A stretch of DNA of 64,000 nt from Paenibacillus sp. JNUCC32 (GTDB lineage Bacteria; Bacillota; Bacilli; Paenibacillales; Paenibacillaceae), in contig NZ_CP062260.1 of NCBI RefSeq assembly GCF_014863545.1, forward strand, positions 6,625,001 to 6,689,000. The letters are read 5' to 3'. Position numbers and translations under genes: made by a program. Shown here one piece after another: positions 53,770 through 62,622 of this stretch; positions within the stretch are counted from its first letter, which is position 1; each line of letters opens with the position of its first letter. The notes below the pieces were generated by a model that made no database searches, was not told where the DNA came from, and saw nothing but the letters and a program-made list of their open reading frames with translations.

Positions 53770-53979
53770 TCAGACCGGGAAGAAGAAGGTATCGTTCAGC
53801 ATCAGCACGATCATGCCGGCAGCTACGAGCGAGAACACGATGCAGCCGGCCCCGAGTCCGCAGCGCTTGTCTTTGATGAACTTGAAGCCCATGACAAAGA
53901 TCAGAACGGTGATGGCTGCAAGGGCAACCGACATGCCGACAATGGCAATCCAGTACAAAACTTCAAACAATGCTGCCAA
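53770..53979 (-). CDS. Small two-helix membrane protein, hypothetical
   Basis: 69 residues from a TTG at 53979, chosen because a perfect AAAGGAGG lies ten bases before it; an ATG at 54009 lies upstream of that site. Two membrane helices (about 7-30 and 43-62) joined by a basic loop (KFIKDKR). No family recognised. It lies between the IscA-like and YheC/D genes, converging on the former. Confidence 0.7.
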   Translation of the reverse strand: MAALFEVLYWIAIVGMSVALAAITVLIFVMGFKFIKDKRCGLGAGCIVFSLVAAGMIVLMLNDTFFFPV

Positions 53980-54201
53980 GGTGACAAAGCCTCCTTTATG
54001 GTTATCCATGGATGGATTTATTACGGACAAAGCTCTGCTCTTACTATACGATAGATCACCTCATTTGCAAAGGGAAGCTCGCTTCGCGGCCATGAATACG
54101 TCAAATTATTAGGCATAACGATCCCGGACAATCATCCAAGACAAAGTGCGGATAAGAGAATAGGATAACGTATGTCATGAATAAAAGGAGGCGAAAGCAG
54201 C

Positions 54202-54864
54202 ATGGCGGGAAGACAATTGGCCAGCAAGTGGCTGAAGACGGAAGCGCTGCTGACCGATCCGCAGGTTGCTCCCTACATTCCGGCGACCCAGTCGTATGGA
54301 GGGGATACCCTGGTCTCAATGCTGGATGAACACGAAATGGTCGTGATCAAGCCGATTGTAGGCACCGGTGGTAACGGAGTCATCCGAATACAGAAAGACG
54401 GAACGGGATACTTGGTAACCCATAAGAGGCGTACTGTTCATGTAGATACATTGAATTCCCTGTTGCACGTATTGAACAGAATGAAACTGAAACGGCGCTA
54501 CATGATACAACAGGGGATTCATCTGGCTAAAATTCAGGGACGTCCGCTGGATTACCGCGTCAAGGTAGTCAAGGAAAGAGGAAGATGGGAATTCCGGGCC
54601 ATGCTAGGACGGCTCGCGAACCCCGGGCTGTTTGTGACGAACATTTGCAAAGGGGGGACGCTGCTTCGTTGCCGCCATGCTCTGAGGCTGTCGCTGCCCC
54701 ATATCAATGCCAGGGAGAAGCGTAATGAAATGCGCCACTTAACCAGACAGTGCATCACGATCCTGGAATCGCGCTTTCCCGGGATCGGGGAACTGGGATT
54801 CGATTACGGACTCGACGTCGAAGGAAAGATATGGATTTTGGAAGTAAATACAAGACCGAGCTGA
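54202..54864 (+). CDS. YheC/YheD family ATP-grasp protein (spore-associated)
   Basis: 220 residues, shorter than YheC/D (about 360-450), consisting of the ATP-grasp part only: VVIKPIVGTGGNGVIRI (near 47-63), RRYMIQQGIHLAKIQGRPLDYRVKVV and the metal-site end LGFDYGLDVEGKIWILEVNTRPS. YheC/D are endospore coat-associated proteins with predicted ligase fold. AAAGGAGG lies before the ATG. A stop right after the metal site removes the usual C-terminal extension. Confidence 0.88.
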   Translation: MAGRQLASKWLKTEALLTDPQVAPYIPATQSYGGDTLVSMLDEHEMVVIKPIVGTGGNGVIRIQKDGTGYLVTHKRRTVHVDTLNSLLHVLNRMKLKRRYMIQQGIHLAKIQGRPLDYRVKVVKERGRWEFRAMLGRLANPGLFVTNICKGGTLLRCRHALRLSLPHINAREKRNEMRHLTRQCITILESRFPGIGELGFDYGLDVEGKIWILEVNTRPS

Positions 54865-54991
54865 ATTTTTTGTTTAATATTCCCAACAGAAGTCGTTTAT
54901 ATGATTTTTTAATAGGGTAATAAAAAAATAACCGTAATCTACCGATATAATAATTGATCAATTTTTTTTATGGTAGATTTACCCCATATCC

Positions 54992-55091
54992 TGTGTATAA
55001 CATTTATCCCCATAATCCACTTTGATATGACCTTGTTTCTTACACTTACCAACAAATTATACACAGGATTTCCACAAGAGGTTGTGGATAA
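54992..55091. promoter_or_regulatory. DnaA-box cluster upstream of sda
   Basis: TGTGTATAA at 54992-55000 (TTATACACA on the other strand), TTATCCCCA at 55004-55012, TTATACACA at 55057-55065 and a perfect TGTGGATAA at 55083-55091 (consensus TTATCCACA). The last box ends nine bases before the sda -35. The region is AT-rich, with no gene in 54865-55162. In B. subtilis DnaA controls sda through such boxes. Confidence 0.82.
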
Positions 55092-55099
55092 GCGAACAG

Positions 55100-55128
55100 T
55101 TGTTCCGTTTTCGCATGTCTGATATGAT
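55100..55128 (+). promoter_or_regulatory. SigA promoter of sda
   Basis: TTGTTC, a 17-base spacer and TATGAT. It lies directly downstream of the perfect DnaA box. Confidence 0.82.
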
Positions 55129-55162
55129 AGATTCAGGAAATATGAGGAAGGGGTGTGAGGGG

Positions 55163-55306
55163 ATGGCTATGTTGACGGATGAGATGCTTCTCGATTCCTA
55201 TCATATGGCTGTTGAATTGAAGTTGGAACGAGAGTTCATCACTCTACTGCTGGCCGAAATTCATAAACGGAACTTGGACACCGATTCCGGCAGCATCCTG
55301 CATTAA
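55163..55306 (+). CDS. sda: Sda, sporulation kinase inhibitor
   Basis: 47 residues. LTDEMLLDSYHMAVELKLEREFITLLLAEIHKRNL closely follows the helical hairpin of Sda ([35 protein letters not shown], given in two blocks by homology). Sda binds KinA/KinB and blocks the phosphorelay while replication is initiating or damaged. Start is ATG 55163 or 55169; AAGGGGTG and GAGGGG suit them respectively. The DnaA boxes upstream strongly support the name. Confidence 0.88.
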   Translation: MAMLTDEMLLDSYHMAVELKLEREFITLLLAEIHKRNLDTDSGSILH

Positions 55307-55404
55307 TCAGATTTTCGTATATAGAATAGATAACTTACGACATGATACGCATATAATGTGGGAGCTTTCAACCAAGTTCTACATATGGTTTGAAGAAGAA
55401 TTAG

Positions 55405-55464
55405 AAAAGGTATCTTCCGTTCTGAGCGGCGCATCGCCCTCTGGAACGTTAGATACCTTTTTTT
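55405..55464. terminator. Terminator between sda and yumC-like gene
   Basis: AAAAGGTATCT pairs with AGATACCTTTT, with inner CGTTC/GAACG, and T runs on both strands; serves both converging genes. Confidence 0.85.
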
Positions 55465-55497
55465 CTGTATGTCGAAGTGTTAGGAAATTCCGTACCT

Positions 55498-56499
55498 CTA
55501 CAATTTCATGTTGCTGCTGTGTCCCGGAGCCAATCTGGCTTCAGGATCAAAGTATACTTTGGCATTGTTGACGGCGGTTGGCGCTTCGCCGAATCCGACG
55601 GCAATGAGCTTGACCTTGCCAGGATAGGTCGTGATATCGCCCGCCGCAAAAATACCCGGGATGCTGGTTTCCATGCGGGAGTCCACGACGATGGAGTTGC
55701 TTTCGATGGCGATGCCCCACTCGGAGATCGGACCAAGGGAGGAAACGAAACCGAAATTGACAATGACATCGTCAACTTCAATCTCTTGCGTCTCTTTGGT
55801 CTTAATATGCGACAGCGTCACCTTCGTAATGGCATCTTCACCATGCAGTTCCGTGATTTCGGTTGGTGTTACGATGTTCACCTTCGAGGCCATCAGCTGC
55901 TCCACGCTATGCTCATGGGCACGGAACTTGTCGCGGCGGTGAACCAGCGTAACCTGCTCGGCGATCGGTTCGATCATGAGCGCCCAGTCTACCGCGGAAT
56001 CGCCGCCGCCGCTGATGAGCACCTTCTTGCCTTTAAAGCGGCTGAGATCGTTGACGAAATAATGAAGGTTCGCCTTCTCGTACTTCTCGGCACCTTCAAT
56101 CTCCAGTCGGCGGGGTTGGAACGCCCCGACGCCGGCCGTAATGATGACGGCTTTGGCATGGTGTTCGCCCAGATTCGTTCTCACGACAAAATGACGTTCT
56201 TCAAGCTTTTCCACAGCTTGGACTTTCTCTTCAAGACGGATGTCCGTTTTAAAGAGCTCCATTTGCGCGGACAGATTGTTCACAAGCTCCTGAGCGGTAA
56301 CCTTCGGGAAGCCTGCTACGTCATAGATATATTTTTCGGGATACAGCGCAGCCAATTGGCCTCCGAGCTGGGGCATGCTCTCGATAAGTTTAACCGAGGC
56401 TTGGCGCATTCCGCCGTAAAAAGCGGCAAACATGCCTGCAGGTCCGCCACCGATAATCAAAAGATCCGTCATATTGTTGTCTTGTGGCATCGTTGTCAT
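55498..56499 (-). CDS. yumC: Ferredoxin/flavodoxin-NADP reductase (YumC type)
   Basis: 333 residues. Thioredoxin reductase-like flavoprotein without the redox CxxC: FAD-binding [16 protein letters not shown] (near 17), NADP-binding [11 protein letters not shown] (near 164) with HRRDKFRAH, and the C-terminal [11 protein letters not shown] block of YumC. It moves electrons between NADPH and ferredoxin or flavodoxin. GGAGGTGC precedes the ATG. A yumB-like gene lies divergently upstream, as in B. subtilis. Confidence 0.93.
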   Translation of the reverse strand: MTTMPQDNNMTDLLIIGGGPAGMFAAFYGGMRQASVKLIESMPQLGGQLAALYPEKYIYDVAGFPKVTAQELVNNLSAQMELFKTDIRLEEKVQAVEKLEERHFVVRTNLGEHHAKAVIITAGVGAFQPRRLEIEGAEKYEKANLHYFVNDLSRFKGKKVLISGGGDSAVDWALMIEPIAEQVTLVHRRDKFRAHEHSVEQLMASKVNIVTPTEITELHGEDAITKVTLSHIKTKETQEIEVDDVIVNFGFVSSLGPISEWGIAIESNSIVVDSRMETSIPGIFAAGDITTYPGKVKLIAVGFGEAPTAVNNAKVYFDPEARLAPGHSSNMKL

Positions 56500-56978
56500 G
56501 CGGTAAGCACCTCCATAAAGTGAGTTTATATTCGAATCAGACAGACGTTCTTGTCCGGATAAAGCTGATTCATGAATTCCTTACCTATTATAATCGTCCC
56601 GAACCGGCATGAAAAGACGAGAATTGAGTTAAAATACCTAACATTGGAATGGTTGCGCTTACTTAGCAAGTAAGGGGGGAAATGGCGGAATGATTTGCAT
56701 ATTTAATGGCAAAAAAATTCTTGATATTTGCATGGTTTATGCATATGATTAACGTGATAACTTGTGTTCATTGCAGGGTTCTCATATCGATTGGTTACGG
56801 CAGCAATCATAAGGAAACCGCAGGATTACAGCTGTTTTTGAACCGTAATGAACCATCAGGTCAAATGATGAAACGGGCTCTGATAAGGGCTCTTCTCTTT
56901 TTTTGGATGCAATTTCACAGAATGTTAACATGTGTACCATACTGTATATATAAAGAGTAAGCTGGAAGGAGCAGTAGA
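56500..56978. other. 479-base divergent intergenic region
   Basis: No convincing gene. A perfect inverted repeat CTTACTT-AGC-AAGTAAG lies at 56658-56674. TTAACA (56925-56930) and TATATA (56947-56952) with a 16-base spacer may be the promoter of the yumB-like gene. An 84-codon frame at 56706-56960 has no ribosome site and runs through this promoter, so I reject it. Confidence 0.5.
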
Positions 56979-58172
56979 ATGAGCAGCATACCGAAGATCG
57001 TAATCCTTGGCGCGGGTTACGGGGGCATATTGACAGCGCAGCGGCTGCAAAAAGAGCTGAATTATAATGAGGCCGATGTTACATTGGTGAATCGCCATGA
57101 TTATCATTATATTACAACGCATTTGCATATGCCGGCAGCAGGAACCGACAGCATTGAGAATACCCGGGTATCCATATCCAAGTTGATAGACGAGTTCAAA
57201 ATCGATTTGGTCAAATCCTCGGTTCAGGAAATCCGCCTTCACGATAAGAAGGTTATCCTTGAAGATGGAACGTTATCCTATGACTATCTTGTCATTGGAC
57301 TCGGCGGCGAGCCGGAGACCTTCGGGATCCCGGGACTCGCAGAGCATGCGATGACGATCCGAAGCATCAACTCGGTACGATTGATTCGAGAGCATATTGA
57401 ATATCAATTTGCTTTATATAAGAATGAACGCAGACCGCAAGAGCGCATCAACTTCGTGGTTGGCGGAGCCGGGTTCAGCGGCATAGAGTTTGTAGCCGAG
57501 CTGGCGGACCGCATTCCGAGACTGTGCAAGGAGTATGACGTCGATCCGACATTGGTGAACATTTATAACGTGGAAGCTGCGCCGTCGGCGCTGCCGGGGT
57601 TTGCTCCCGAGCTGGTGGAGTACGCCATGAACGTTCTCGAGAAGAAGGGCGTTACCTTCAAGATGGGCATTGCAATTAAGGAATGCCTGCCGGGCGGGGT
57701 CGTGCTGAACAACGGCGAAGAGATCCGGGCGGCAACGGTCGTATGGACCGGCGGCATCCGCGGGAACCGCCTGGTTGAATCGGCCGGCTTCGAAACGATG
57801 AGGGGCCGCGTGAAGGTTGATGAATATTTACGCGCTCCGGGATACGAGAACATTTATATTATCGGCGATAACTCCCTCATTTTTAACGAAGAAGGCAGAC
57901 CTTATCCGCCGACCGCCCAAATGGCGATGCAGCAGGGCGTATGCTGTGCCCAGAATATCGTTGCGGCGATCCGGGACAAGTCCATGCGCAAATTCGAGTT
58001 CCATAATAAAGGCACGGTCGCTTCCCTCGGCCGGGGCGAAGGCATTGCGGTTGTCGGGGATAAGAAATATCAGGGATGGAAAGCGGCCCAGCTGAAAAAA
58101 TTGGTTGATCTGCGCTACCTCTTCATTATCGGAGGCATTCCGCTCGTCCTGAAAAAAGGCAGGTTCCTATAA
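56979..58172 (+). CDS. Type II NADH dehydrogenase (YumB-like)
   Basis: 397 residues. FAD-binding GAGYGG (11-16), NAD-binding GGAGFSGIEFVAEL (near 165), FAD-closing IIGDNS (near 298, where Asp is kept), and a C-terminal stretch LRYLFIIGGIPLVLKKGRF for membrane docking. It oxidises NADH with menaquinone as acceptor. AAGGAG precedes the ATG. The genome thus has at least two NDH-2-like genes within 8 kb. Confidence 0.93.
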   Translation: MSSIPKIVILGAGYGGILTAQRLQKELNYNEADVTLVNRHDYHYITTHLHMPAAGTDSIENTRVSISKLIDEFKIDLVKSSVQEIRLHDKKVILEDGTLSYDYLVIGLGGEPETFGIPGLAEHAMTIRSINSVRLIREHIEYQFALYKNERRPQERINFVVGGAGFSGIEFVAELADRIPRLCKEYDVDPTLVNIYNVEAAPSALPGFAPELVEYAMNVLEKKGVTFKMGIAIKECLPGGVVLNNGEEIRAATVVWTGGIRGNRLVESAGFETMRGRVKVDEYLRAPGYENIYIIGDNSLIFNEEGRPYPPTAQMAMQQGVCCAQNIVAAIRDKSMRKFEFHNKGTVASLGRGEGIAVVGDKKYQGWKAAQLKKLVDLRYLFIIGGIPLVLKKGRFL

Positions 58173-58433
58173 ATGAGACATTGCAGCGTTCAAGTGCGGG
58201 GGCTGCTCACAAGAGATGAACTGGATCGCTACAACGCCCTGATGGAGGTCGGCTCCTACCTGGAGTCGCAAGAGCGGTACGATCTGGCTTATACCGTTCA
58301 GCAGGAAGTCGACATTCTCATTCTTCCTGCCATTGAGCGCCTCAAGGATAAAGGGCGGGCCCGGGACCGGGCCACCGCTGAATATCTTGAAACCTTGCGC
58401 AAGCAAGAGCAAGATGAGGAAGACGGCGAATAA
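58173..58433 (+). CDS. Hypothetical protein downstream of the NDH-2 gene
   Basis: 86 residues, starting on the base after the NDH-2 stop (TAAATG), so translation is probably coupled. All-helical and charged: LTRDELDRYNALMEVGSYLESQERYDLAY, then RLKDKGRARDRATAEYL and an acidic tail. No membrane segment. It may be a soluble partner or regulator of the dehydrogenase; no family is recognised. A terminator follows. Confidence 0.8.
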   Translation: MRHCSVQVRGLLTRDELDRYNALMEVGSYLESQERYDLAYTVQQEVDILILPAIERLKDKGRARDRATAEYLETLRKQEQDEEDGE

Positions 58434-58441
58434 CAGAAGAA

Positions 58442-58477
58442 GGGATGCTCTCATTCGGAAGAGCATCCCTTTTTTTG
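58442..58477. terminator. Bidirectional terminator before hemQ
   Basis: GGGATGCTCT pairs perfectly with AGAGCATCCC around CATTCGGA, with seven T after it and A-rich flank on the other side. Confidence 0.9.
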
Positions 58478-58502
58478 ATATGCCATTTATGTGCAGAAGG
58501 AA

Positions 58503-59252
58503 TTATACCTTCATCAAGTCGGTGAAAGAAGCTTGGTCGAGCAGGTTGCCGACATAGAAAGGACCGAATTCGCCGAAGCGCGCGCTCACTTCGTCAAATC
58601 TCATTTCGTACACGAGCTTTTTGAATTGAAGCGCATCGTCGCTGAACAAGGTAACGCCCCATTCCCAATCGTCGAAGCCGACGGAACCGGTGATGATCTG
58701 CTTGACCTTGCCGGCATAACCGCGGCCGATCATCCCGTGGCTCTTCATCATGGATTTGCGGTCATCCATGCTCAGCATGTACCAGTTGTCCGCCAAATCC
58801 CGCTTTTTGTTCATCGGGTAGAAGCAGATATGCTTCGATTTTGGCAGGACCGGCTTCAGACGGGCAATGACATGCGGGTTCTGCATCGGATCCTCATCGG
58901 AGGAGCCGGCCAAGTAATTGCTCAGCTCGACGATGCTGACATAGGAATAAGCCTTGGTGGTGAACTGGGCGAACGTCGTTTTGTTAAAAGCGTTCTCGAT
59001 CGCGTTCAGCTCTTCCAGCGTCTCGCGCAAATGCATGAAAACAAAATCGGCTTTCTGGCCGACGATGGTATATACGGCGGTGCTGCCTTGCTTGGCGGTC
59101 TCGACGGCATCCCATTCCGCAAGGAACGCATTCAGCTCGTCCAGCGCAAAAGCGCGTACTTCTTCGTCTGCAGCTTTCCAGGCCGGCCAATTGATGGTGC
59201 GGAAATCATGCAGCGCATACCAGCCCTCGAGCGTCATTGCAGCTTCGTTCAT
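58503..59252 (-). CDS. hemQ: Coproheme decarboxylase HemQ
   Basis: 249 residues from the ATG at 59252 behind TAGGAGTGATC; an upstream ATG six codons earlier lacks a site. Chlorite dismutase-like fold. The catalytic Tyr lies in [10 protein letters not shown] (Y145) with K149, and the haem-ligand His in KSHGMIGR (H172), positions that agree with characterised HemQ. It converts iron-coproporphyrin III to haem b, the Gram-positive route. Chlorite breakdown is unlikely since the distal Arg context differs. Confidence 0.95.
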   Translation of the reverse strand: MNEAAMTLEGWYALHDFRTINWPAWKAADEEVRAFALDELNAFLAEWDAVETAKQGSTAVYTIVGQKADFVFMHLRETLEELNAIENAFNKTTFAQFTTKAYSYVSIVELSNYLAGSSDEDPMQNPHVIARLKPVLPKSKHICFYPMNKKRDLADNWYMLSMDDRKSMMKSHGMIGRGYAGKVKQIITGSVGFDDWEWGVTLFSDDALQFKKLVYEMRFDEVSARFGEFGPFYVGNLLDQASFTDLMKV

Positions 59253-59487
59253 GTGATCACTCCTAAACATTATGTTCGTTATAATTGAAGCGGATGGCCG
59301 CTTGCATTAACTTCCTATATTGTACTGTAAGCGCAGTCGGAAGGGCAAACCCCGACACAATGTATTCACGATTGTTCGTTGATCTGTGATATGATTTTTA
59401 GTAAACTAGCTATTAGCTAAAGCTTGGTGTGCTGTTTCTTGCTGCAATAAAGTAGGATAGCTGCTATGCGTAGGTGATAAAGAAGAG

Positions 59488-59802
59488 GTGAAAACAGCGA
59501 TCATGCTTCAATTTATTCCTGTGCTCGTGCTGATGATTTTGTTTTTTGTCATGATGTTCGGTATCGGTTTTATCCTAAATATGTTGATGAAGACGACCTG
59601 GTTTCCGTGCTTTCTGTTCGTGATTGTCATTCTGCCGGTCGTTGTATACAGCTTGTGGGATCGGGGCCAAATGTCGTTCTGGACTCACGTCGGATCGTTC
59701 CAGTTGGTGGATTACTTAACGGGAGTTGCGGGTCTGATCGGGGCTTACATGAGCGGATGGACCATTAAGACATTGCGTATTAAAGGGTTTAGAATGTTTT
59801 AA
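59488..59802 (+). CDS. yuiB: YuiB family membrane protein
   Basis: 104 residues from GTG 59488 (ATG 59503 is an equal alternative giving 99). Three membrane helices (about 8-36, 40-55, 74-92) with FGIGFILNMLMKTTWFP, the YuiB pattern. In B. subtilis yuiB lies beside yumB/yumC; here hemQ and a small gene intervene. Function unknown. Confidence 0.87.
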   Translation: MKTAIMLQFIPVLVLMILFFVMMFGIGFILNMLMKTTWFPCFLFVIVILPVVVYSLWDRGQMSFWTHVGSFQLVDYLTGVAGLIGAYMSGWTIKTLRIKGFRMF

Positions 59803-59830
59803 TCGCGCTTGGCGCAAATTGAATGGAATG

Positions 59831-59865
59831 TTAATGGCGGCTCTTCGATACCTGGGGGCCGTCAT
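59831..59865 (+). terminator. Terminator of yuiB
   Basis: AATGGCGGC pairs with GCCGTCATT (one G-T) around about 16 bases, followed by TATATTTAT rather than a clean T run. Confidence 0.55.
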
Positions 59866-60002
59866 TTATATTTATGGAAGCTCTGCCAAAAGGCAGACGC
59901 GAGAATTCCATAATTTTTGATGCGAAAGAACCGACTTCTGAGCATCGGATTTATGATAGAATAGAGGAAGTCTATTTTTGGGCGACAGGGGGAGCATAAA
60001 CG

Positions 60003-61508
60003 ATGCGCATGACTAATTTTTTACATTTTACAGAGAATCACCGTTACTGCGTATACCGTGACTTCTGCTTAAGCGGCCTGGACGACAAAATGCTTGGTTC
60101 GATATATCAACCGATGGTCGGCGCGTTTGCGGTCAGCCTGTACCGTCTTCTCGTATCGCATGTGCCGCTGGAGAAGGTGGGTTATTCGGCCATTGAACAG
60201 CAGCGAAGATTATTCTTGACATTAGGGCTTGAGCCCAGTGAAAAAGGACGCCGCTATCTCATTGAGCAAACCTCCAAGCTGGAAGCGGTAGGATTGCTGC
60301 AGACCAGCCGGATGTTCGTCCCGGAAACGGACGACCATGTTTATGAATATGAGCTGCAGGCGCCGCTCAGTCCGGCGGAGTTCTTCAATACCCAGCATCT
60401 GACGCTGCTGCTTCGCGACAAGGTGGGGAAATTCGCCGTCCTGTCGCTGAGGGAAGAGCTTTGGAGCAAGGAACCCTTGGAATGGTCCGGCATTTCCCTG
60501 AACAAGGAGAACATCTCGGTTCCCTTTTACGATATTTTCGAGTTGAACACGCATGTCATTGATTATGAACTGGAGCAGGCGCTGGAAGAGGTCGCGGTAT
60601 CAAGGAAGCCGGTGCTGCCGCCGAATCCGCAGGGAGAAGGCCTGAACTACGCGGACATTATTCTGCGATTCCCGCGCGAATCCCGCAATCGCGTCTTTGT
60701 GGAGCGTCTTCGCTACGACCATGAGCAGATGGGCATCGTGAATTACGTCGTACGCAAGTACGATCTCAGCACGCAGGATTTGTGCCGCCTGCTTGACGAG
60801 GACGGCATCTTTACCGAGCACGGCGAGGTAGTCCTGGACGATTTGCAGCACAAAGCCAGCCTTCACTTTAGGCAGGGAATGAAGATGCAGGAGAAGCGGC
60901 AGATTACGGCGGGCAAGGTGGTAGCCCTGCATCAGGAGATGACGGCCGATCCGGACGAGCCTGCGCAGGAGCATGCCGTACAGATGGAATATTACGTCGA
61001 GGTTCCGGCCCAGTTCCAGTCCAAATGCGATATTCACCAATATAATATGATGCTTCGCAACGAGCCTTATACACGGCTCCTGCAGACGTTCTTCCCGGGC
61101 TCGGTTCCCGCGCAGTTTCTGGACATCTTCGAAAAGATCGACCTGAGCTACAAGCTGCCGGGCGAAGTCATCAACGTGCTCATTCATTATTTGATGTCGC
61201 TCATTGCCGCAGGCGGCGAGCAGCGGATCAACCGCAACTTTGTGGAGGCCATCGCTTCCAACATGCTGCTGAAGCAAGTAAACAGCTATGAGAAAGCCGT
61301 TCAGTATATACGGGATCAAGCCAAGATGAAAGGCAAGCAGAAGGCAGCCTCGCAGCGCACGCGTACATACGCTAAAGGCGGAAAGGCGAAGCCGGAAATT
61401 CCAGTGGCTTTGGAGACCGATCAGGCGGAGGCCGTATCGGATGAGGAGTTCGAAGAAATGATGCGGTTTGCGGCAGAAATGCAGGCTGGCAACAAGAAGG
61501 GCGGATAA
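60003..61508 (+). CDS. dnaB: Replication initiation and membrane attachment protein DnaB
   Basis: 501 residues. Gram-positive DnaB (not the helicase): N-terminal winged-helix part (NFLHFTENHRYCVYRDFCLSG region), and C-terminal DnaD-like domain (near 375-440: PGEVINVLIHYLMSLIAAGGEQRINRNFVEAIAS, given by region). With DnaI and DnaD it loads the replicative helicase at oriC. GGGGGAG precedes the ATG. The tail is basic then acidic (GKAKPEIP, EEFEEMMRF). dnaI follows after 34 bases. Confidence 0.95.
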   Translation: MRMTNFLHFTENHRYCVYRDFCLSGLDDKMLGSIYQPMVGAFAVSLYRLLVSHVPLEKVGYSAIEQQRRLFLTLGLEPSEKGRRYLIEQTSKLEAVGLLQTSRMFVPETDDHVYEYELQAPLSPAEFFNTQHLTLLLRDKVGKFAVLSLREELWSKEPLEWSGISLNKENISVPFYDIFELNTHVIDYELEQALEEVAVSRKPVLPPNPQGEGLNYADIILRFPRESRNRVFVERLRYDHEQMGIVNYVVRKYDLSTQDLCRLLDEDGIFTEHGEVVLDDLQHKASLHFRQGMKMQEKRQITAGKVVALHQEMTADPDEPAQEHAVQMEYYVEVPAQFQSKCDIHQYNMMLRNEPYTRLLQTFFPGSVPAQFLDIFEKIDLSYKLPGEVINVLIHYLMSLIAAGGEQRINRNFVEAIASNMLLKQVNSYEKAVQYIRDQAKMKGKQKAASQRTRTYAKGGKAKPEIPVALETDQAEAVSDEEFEEMMRFAAEMQAGNKKGG

Positions 61509-61542
61509 GGAATATCCCGCTTAAGAGAGGAGGGAACAGGTG

Positions 61543-62496
61543 ATGGAGTCCCTTGGTGAACTGCTGGAAAGCATGAAAAGTACTGCGCTCCTGCGCAGAA
61601 CCGAGCAGATTACGGAGGATTTGCTCAGGAATCCTCTGATTCAAGCACTGCGAAGCGAATATCCGGAGATCGATGACCGGGTCATACGATTGAATTTAAG
61701 CAAGCTGTATCAATATGCGGGAGACCAGGCCCACTGCCAGGCATGCCCGGGTCTGGACCGGTGTCCGAATGATTTCCAGGGACATTTCAGCAAGCTGGAT
61801 ATCCAGCGGATGAACGGCACGGTGGAGATCTATGAACGGAAGGCGCCGTGCTCCCTGCAGATTGCAAAAACCAATGAGGATCAGATCAAAAAGCGGATTC
61901 GCAGCTTTTATGTTGACGAGCATGCCTTGAGCGAAGGGTACGACAATATGGAGATTATGGCGAAGGACCGCTTGCGGGCACCTGCGGTGCACCAGGTCTT
62001 CAAATATATCCGGGATACGAAGGAGAACGGCCTGTCCCCGCGCGGCTTGTATCTGACCGGTTCGTTCGGTACCGGGAAAACGTACCTGATGGGTTACTTA
62101 ATGCATGAGCTTGCGAAAGCGGGCCACTCCGGCGTGATCGTCTATATGCCCGATTTCGTGGAAGATCTGAAAACCATGATGCAGGACGGCCAGAAGCTGA
62201 AGGACATGGTCGAGACGATGAAGCATTGCGACCTGCTGATCTTTGACGACATTGGAGCGGAGAATTTGAATCCGTGGGTACGAGATCATGTCCTCGGTTC
62301 CATCCTGAATTTCCGGATGAACCGGCTGCCGACTTTCTATACGTCGAACTATCCGCTCGACGGGCTGGAGCAGCATCTCAGCTTCACGAGCAAGGACGGC
62401 GAGGAGCTTCACAAAGGGCAGCGGTTGATGAACCGGATCGCGCCTTTCGTGGATGTCGTTCATTTGTTCGGAGAGAACCAGAGAGGGAAGTTCTAG
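61543..62496 (+). CDS. dnaI: Primosomal protein DnaI, helicase loader ATPase
   Basis: 317 residues from ATG 61543 (GTG 61540 possible) behind GAGAGGAGGG. N-terminal zinc domain with C65, C68, C74 and H81, then an AAA+ domain with Walker A GSFGTGKT (173-180), Walker B LLIFDDIGAE (D235/D236) and sensor-1 FYTSN. It loads the hexameric helicase with DnaB. The pair dnaB-dnaI is conserved in Firmicutes. Confidence 0.96.
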   Translation: MESLGELLESMKSTALLRRTEQITEDLLRNPLIQALRSEYPEIDDRVIRLNLSKLYQYAGDQAHCQACPGLDRCPNDFQGHFSKLDIQRMNGTVEIYERKAPCSLQIAKTNEDQIKKRIRSFYVDEHALSEGYDNMEIMAKDRLRAPAVHQVFKYIRDTKENGLSPRGLYLTGSFGTGKTYLMGYLMHELAKAGHSGVIVYMPDFVEDLKTMMQDGQKLKDMVETMKHCDLLIFDDIGAENLNPWVRDHVLGSILNFRMNRLPTFYTSNYPLDGLEQHLSFTSKDGEELHKGQRLMNRIAPFVDVVHLFGENQRGKF

Positions 62497-62546
62497 ACGT
62501 TTGCAACGAGCACATGAAAAGAGTGGACAAACGTCTCTTGAAGCGT

Positions 62547-62598
62547 AAAAAGTCTGATCCCGCTTGCGCATGGAGCGCGGCAGGATCAGACTTTTTAT
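62547..62598 (+). terminator. Terminator of dnaB-dnaI
   Basis: AAAAAGTCTGATCC pairs perfectly with GGATCAGACTTTTT across a 22-base loop that itself contains GCGC-rich arms. Confidence 0.9.
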
Positions 62599-62622
62599 CT
62601 GTGCACAAGGAATCATCAAATA

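Noticed and set aside
54865-55162. DnaA-box region as a replication origin
   Set aside because: There is no dnaA or dnaN nearby and no long DnaA-trio or unwinding layout; position before sda explains the boxes better. dnaB-dnaI 5 kb away are loader genes, not an origin marker.
55356-55571. 71-codon frame after sda
   Set aside because: It reads through the bidirectional terminator and into the yumC-like gene on the other strand.
55477-56523. 348-codon plus-strand frame opposite yumC
   Set aside because: Shadow of the ferredoxin-NADP reductase, whose FAD and NADP motifs are on the minus strand.
56706-56960. 84-codon frame before the yumB-like gene
   Set aside because: No ribosome site, odd composition, and it runs through the likely promoter.
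58503-59252. Chlorite dismutase function for the HemQ protein
   Set aside because: Motifs and the Gram-positive setting fit coproheme decarboxylase; no perchlorate genes are present.
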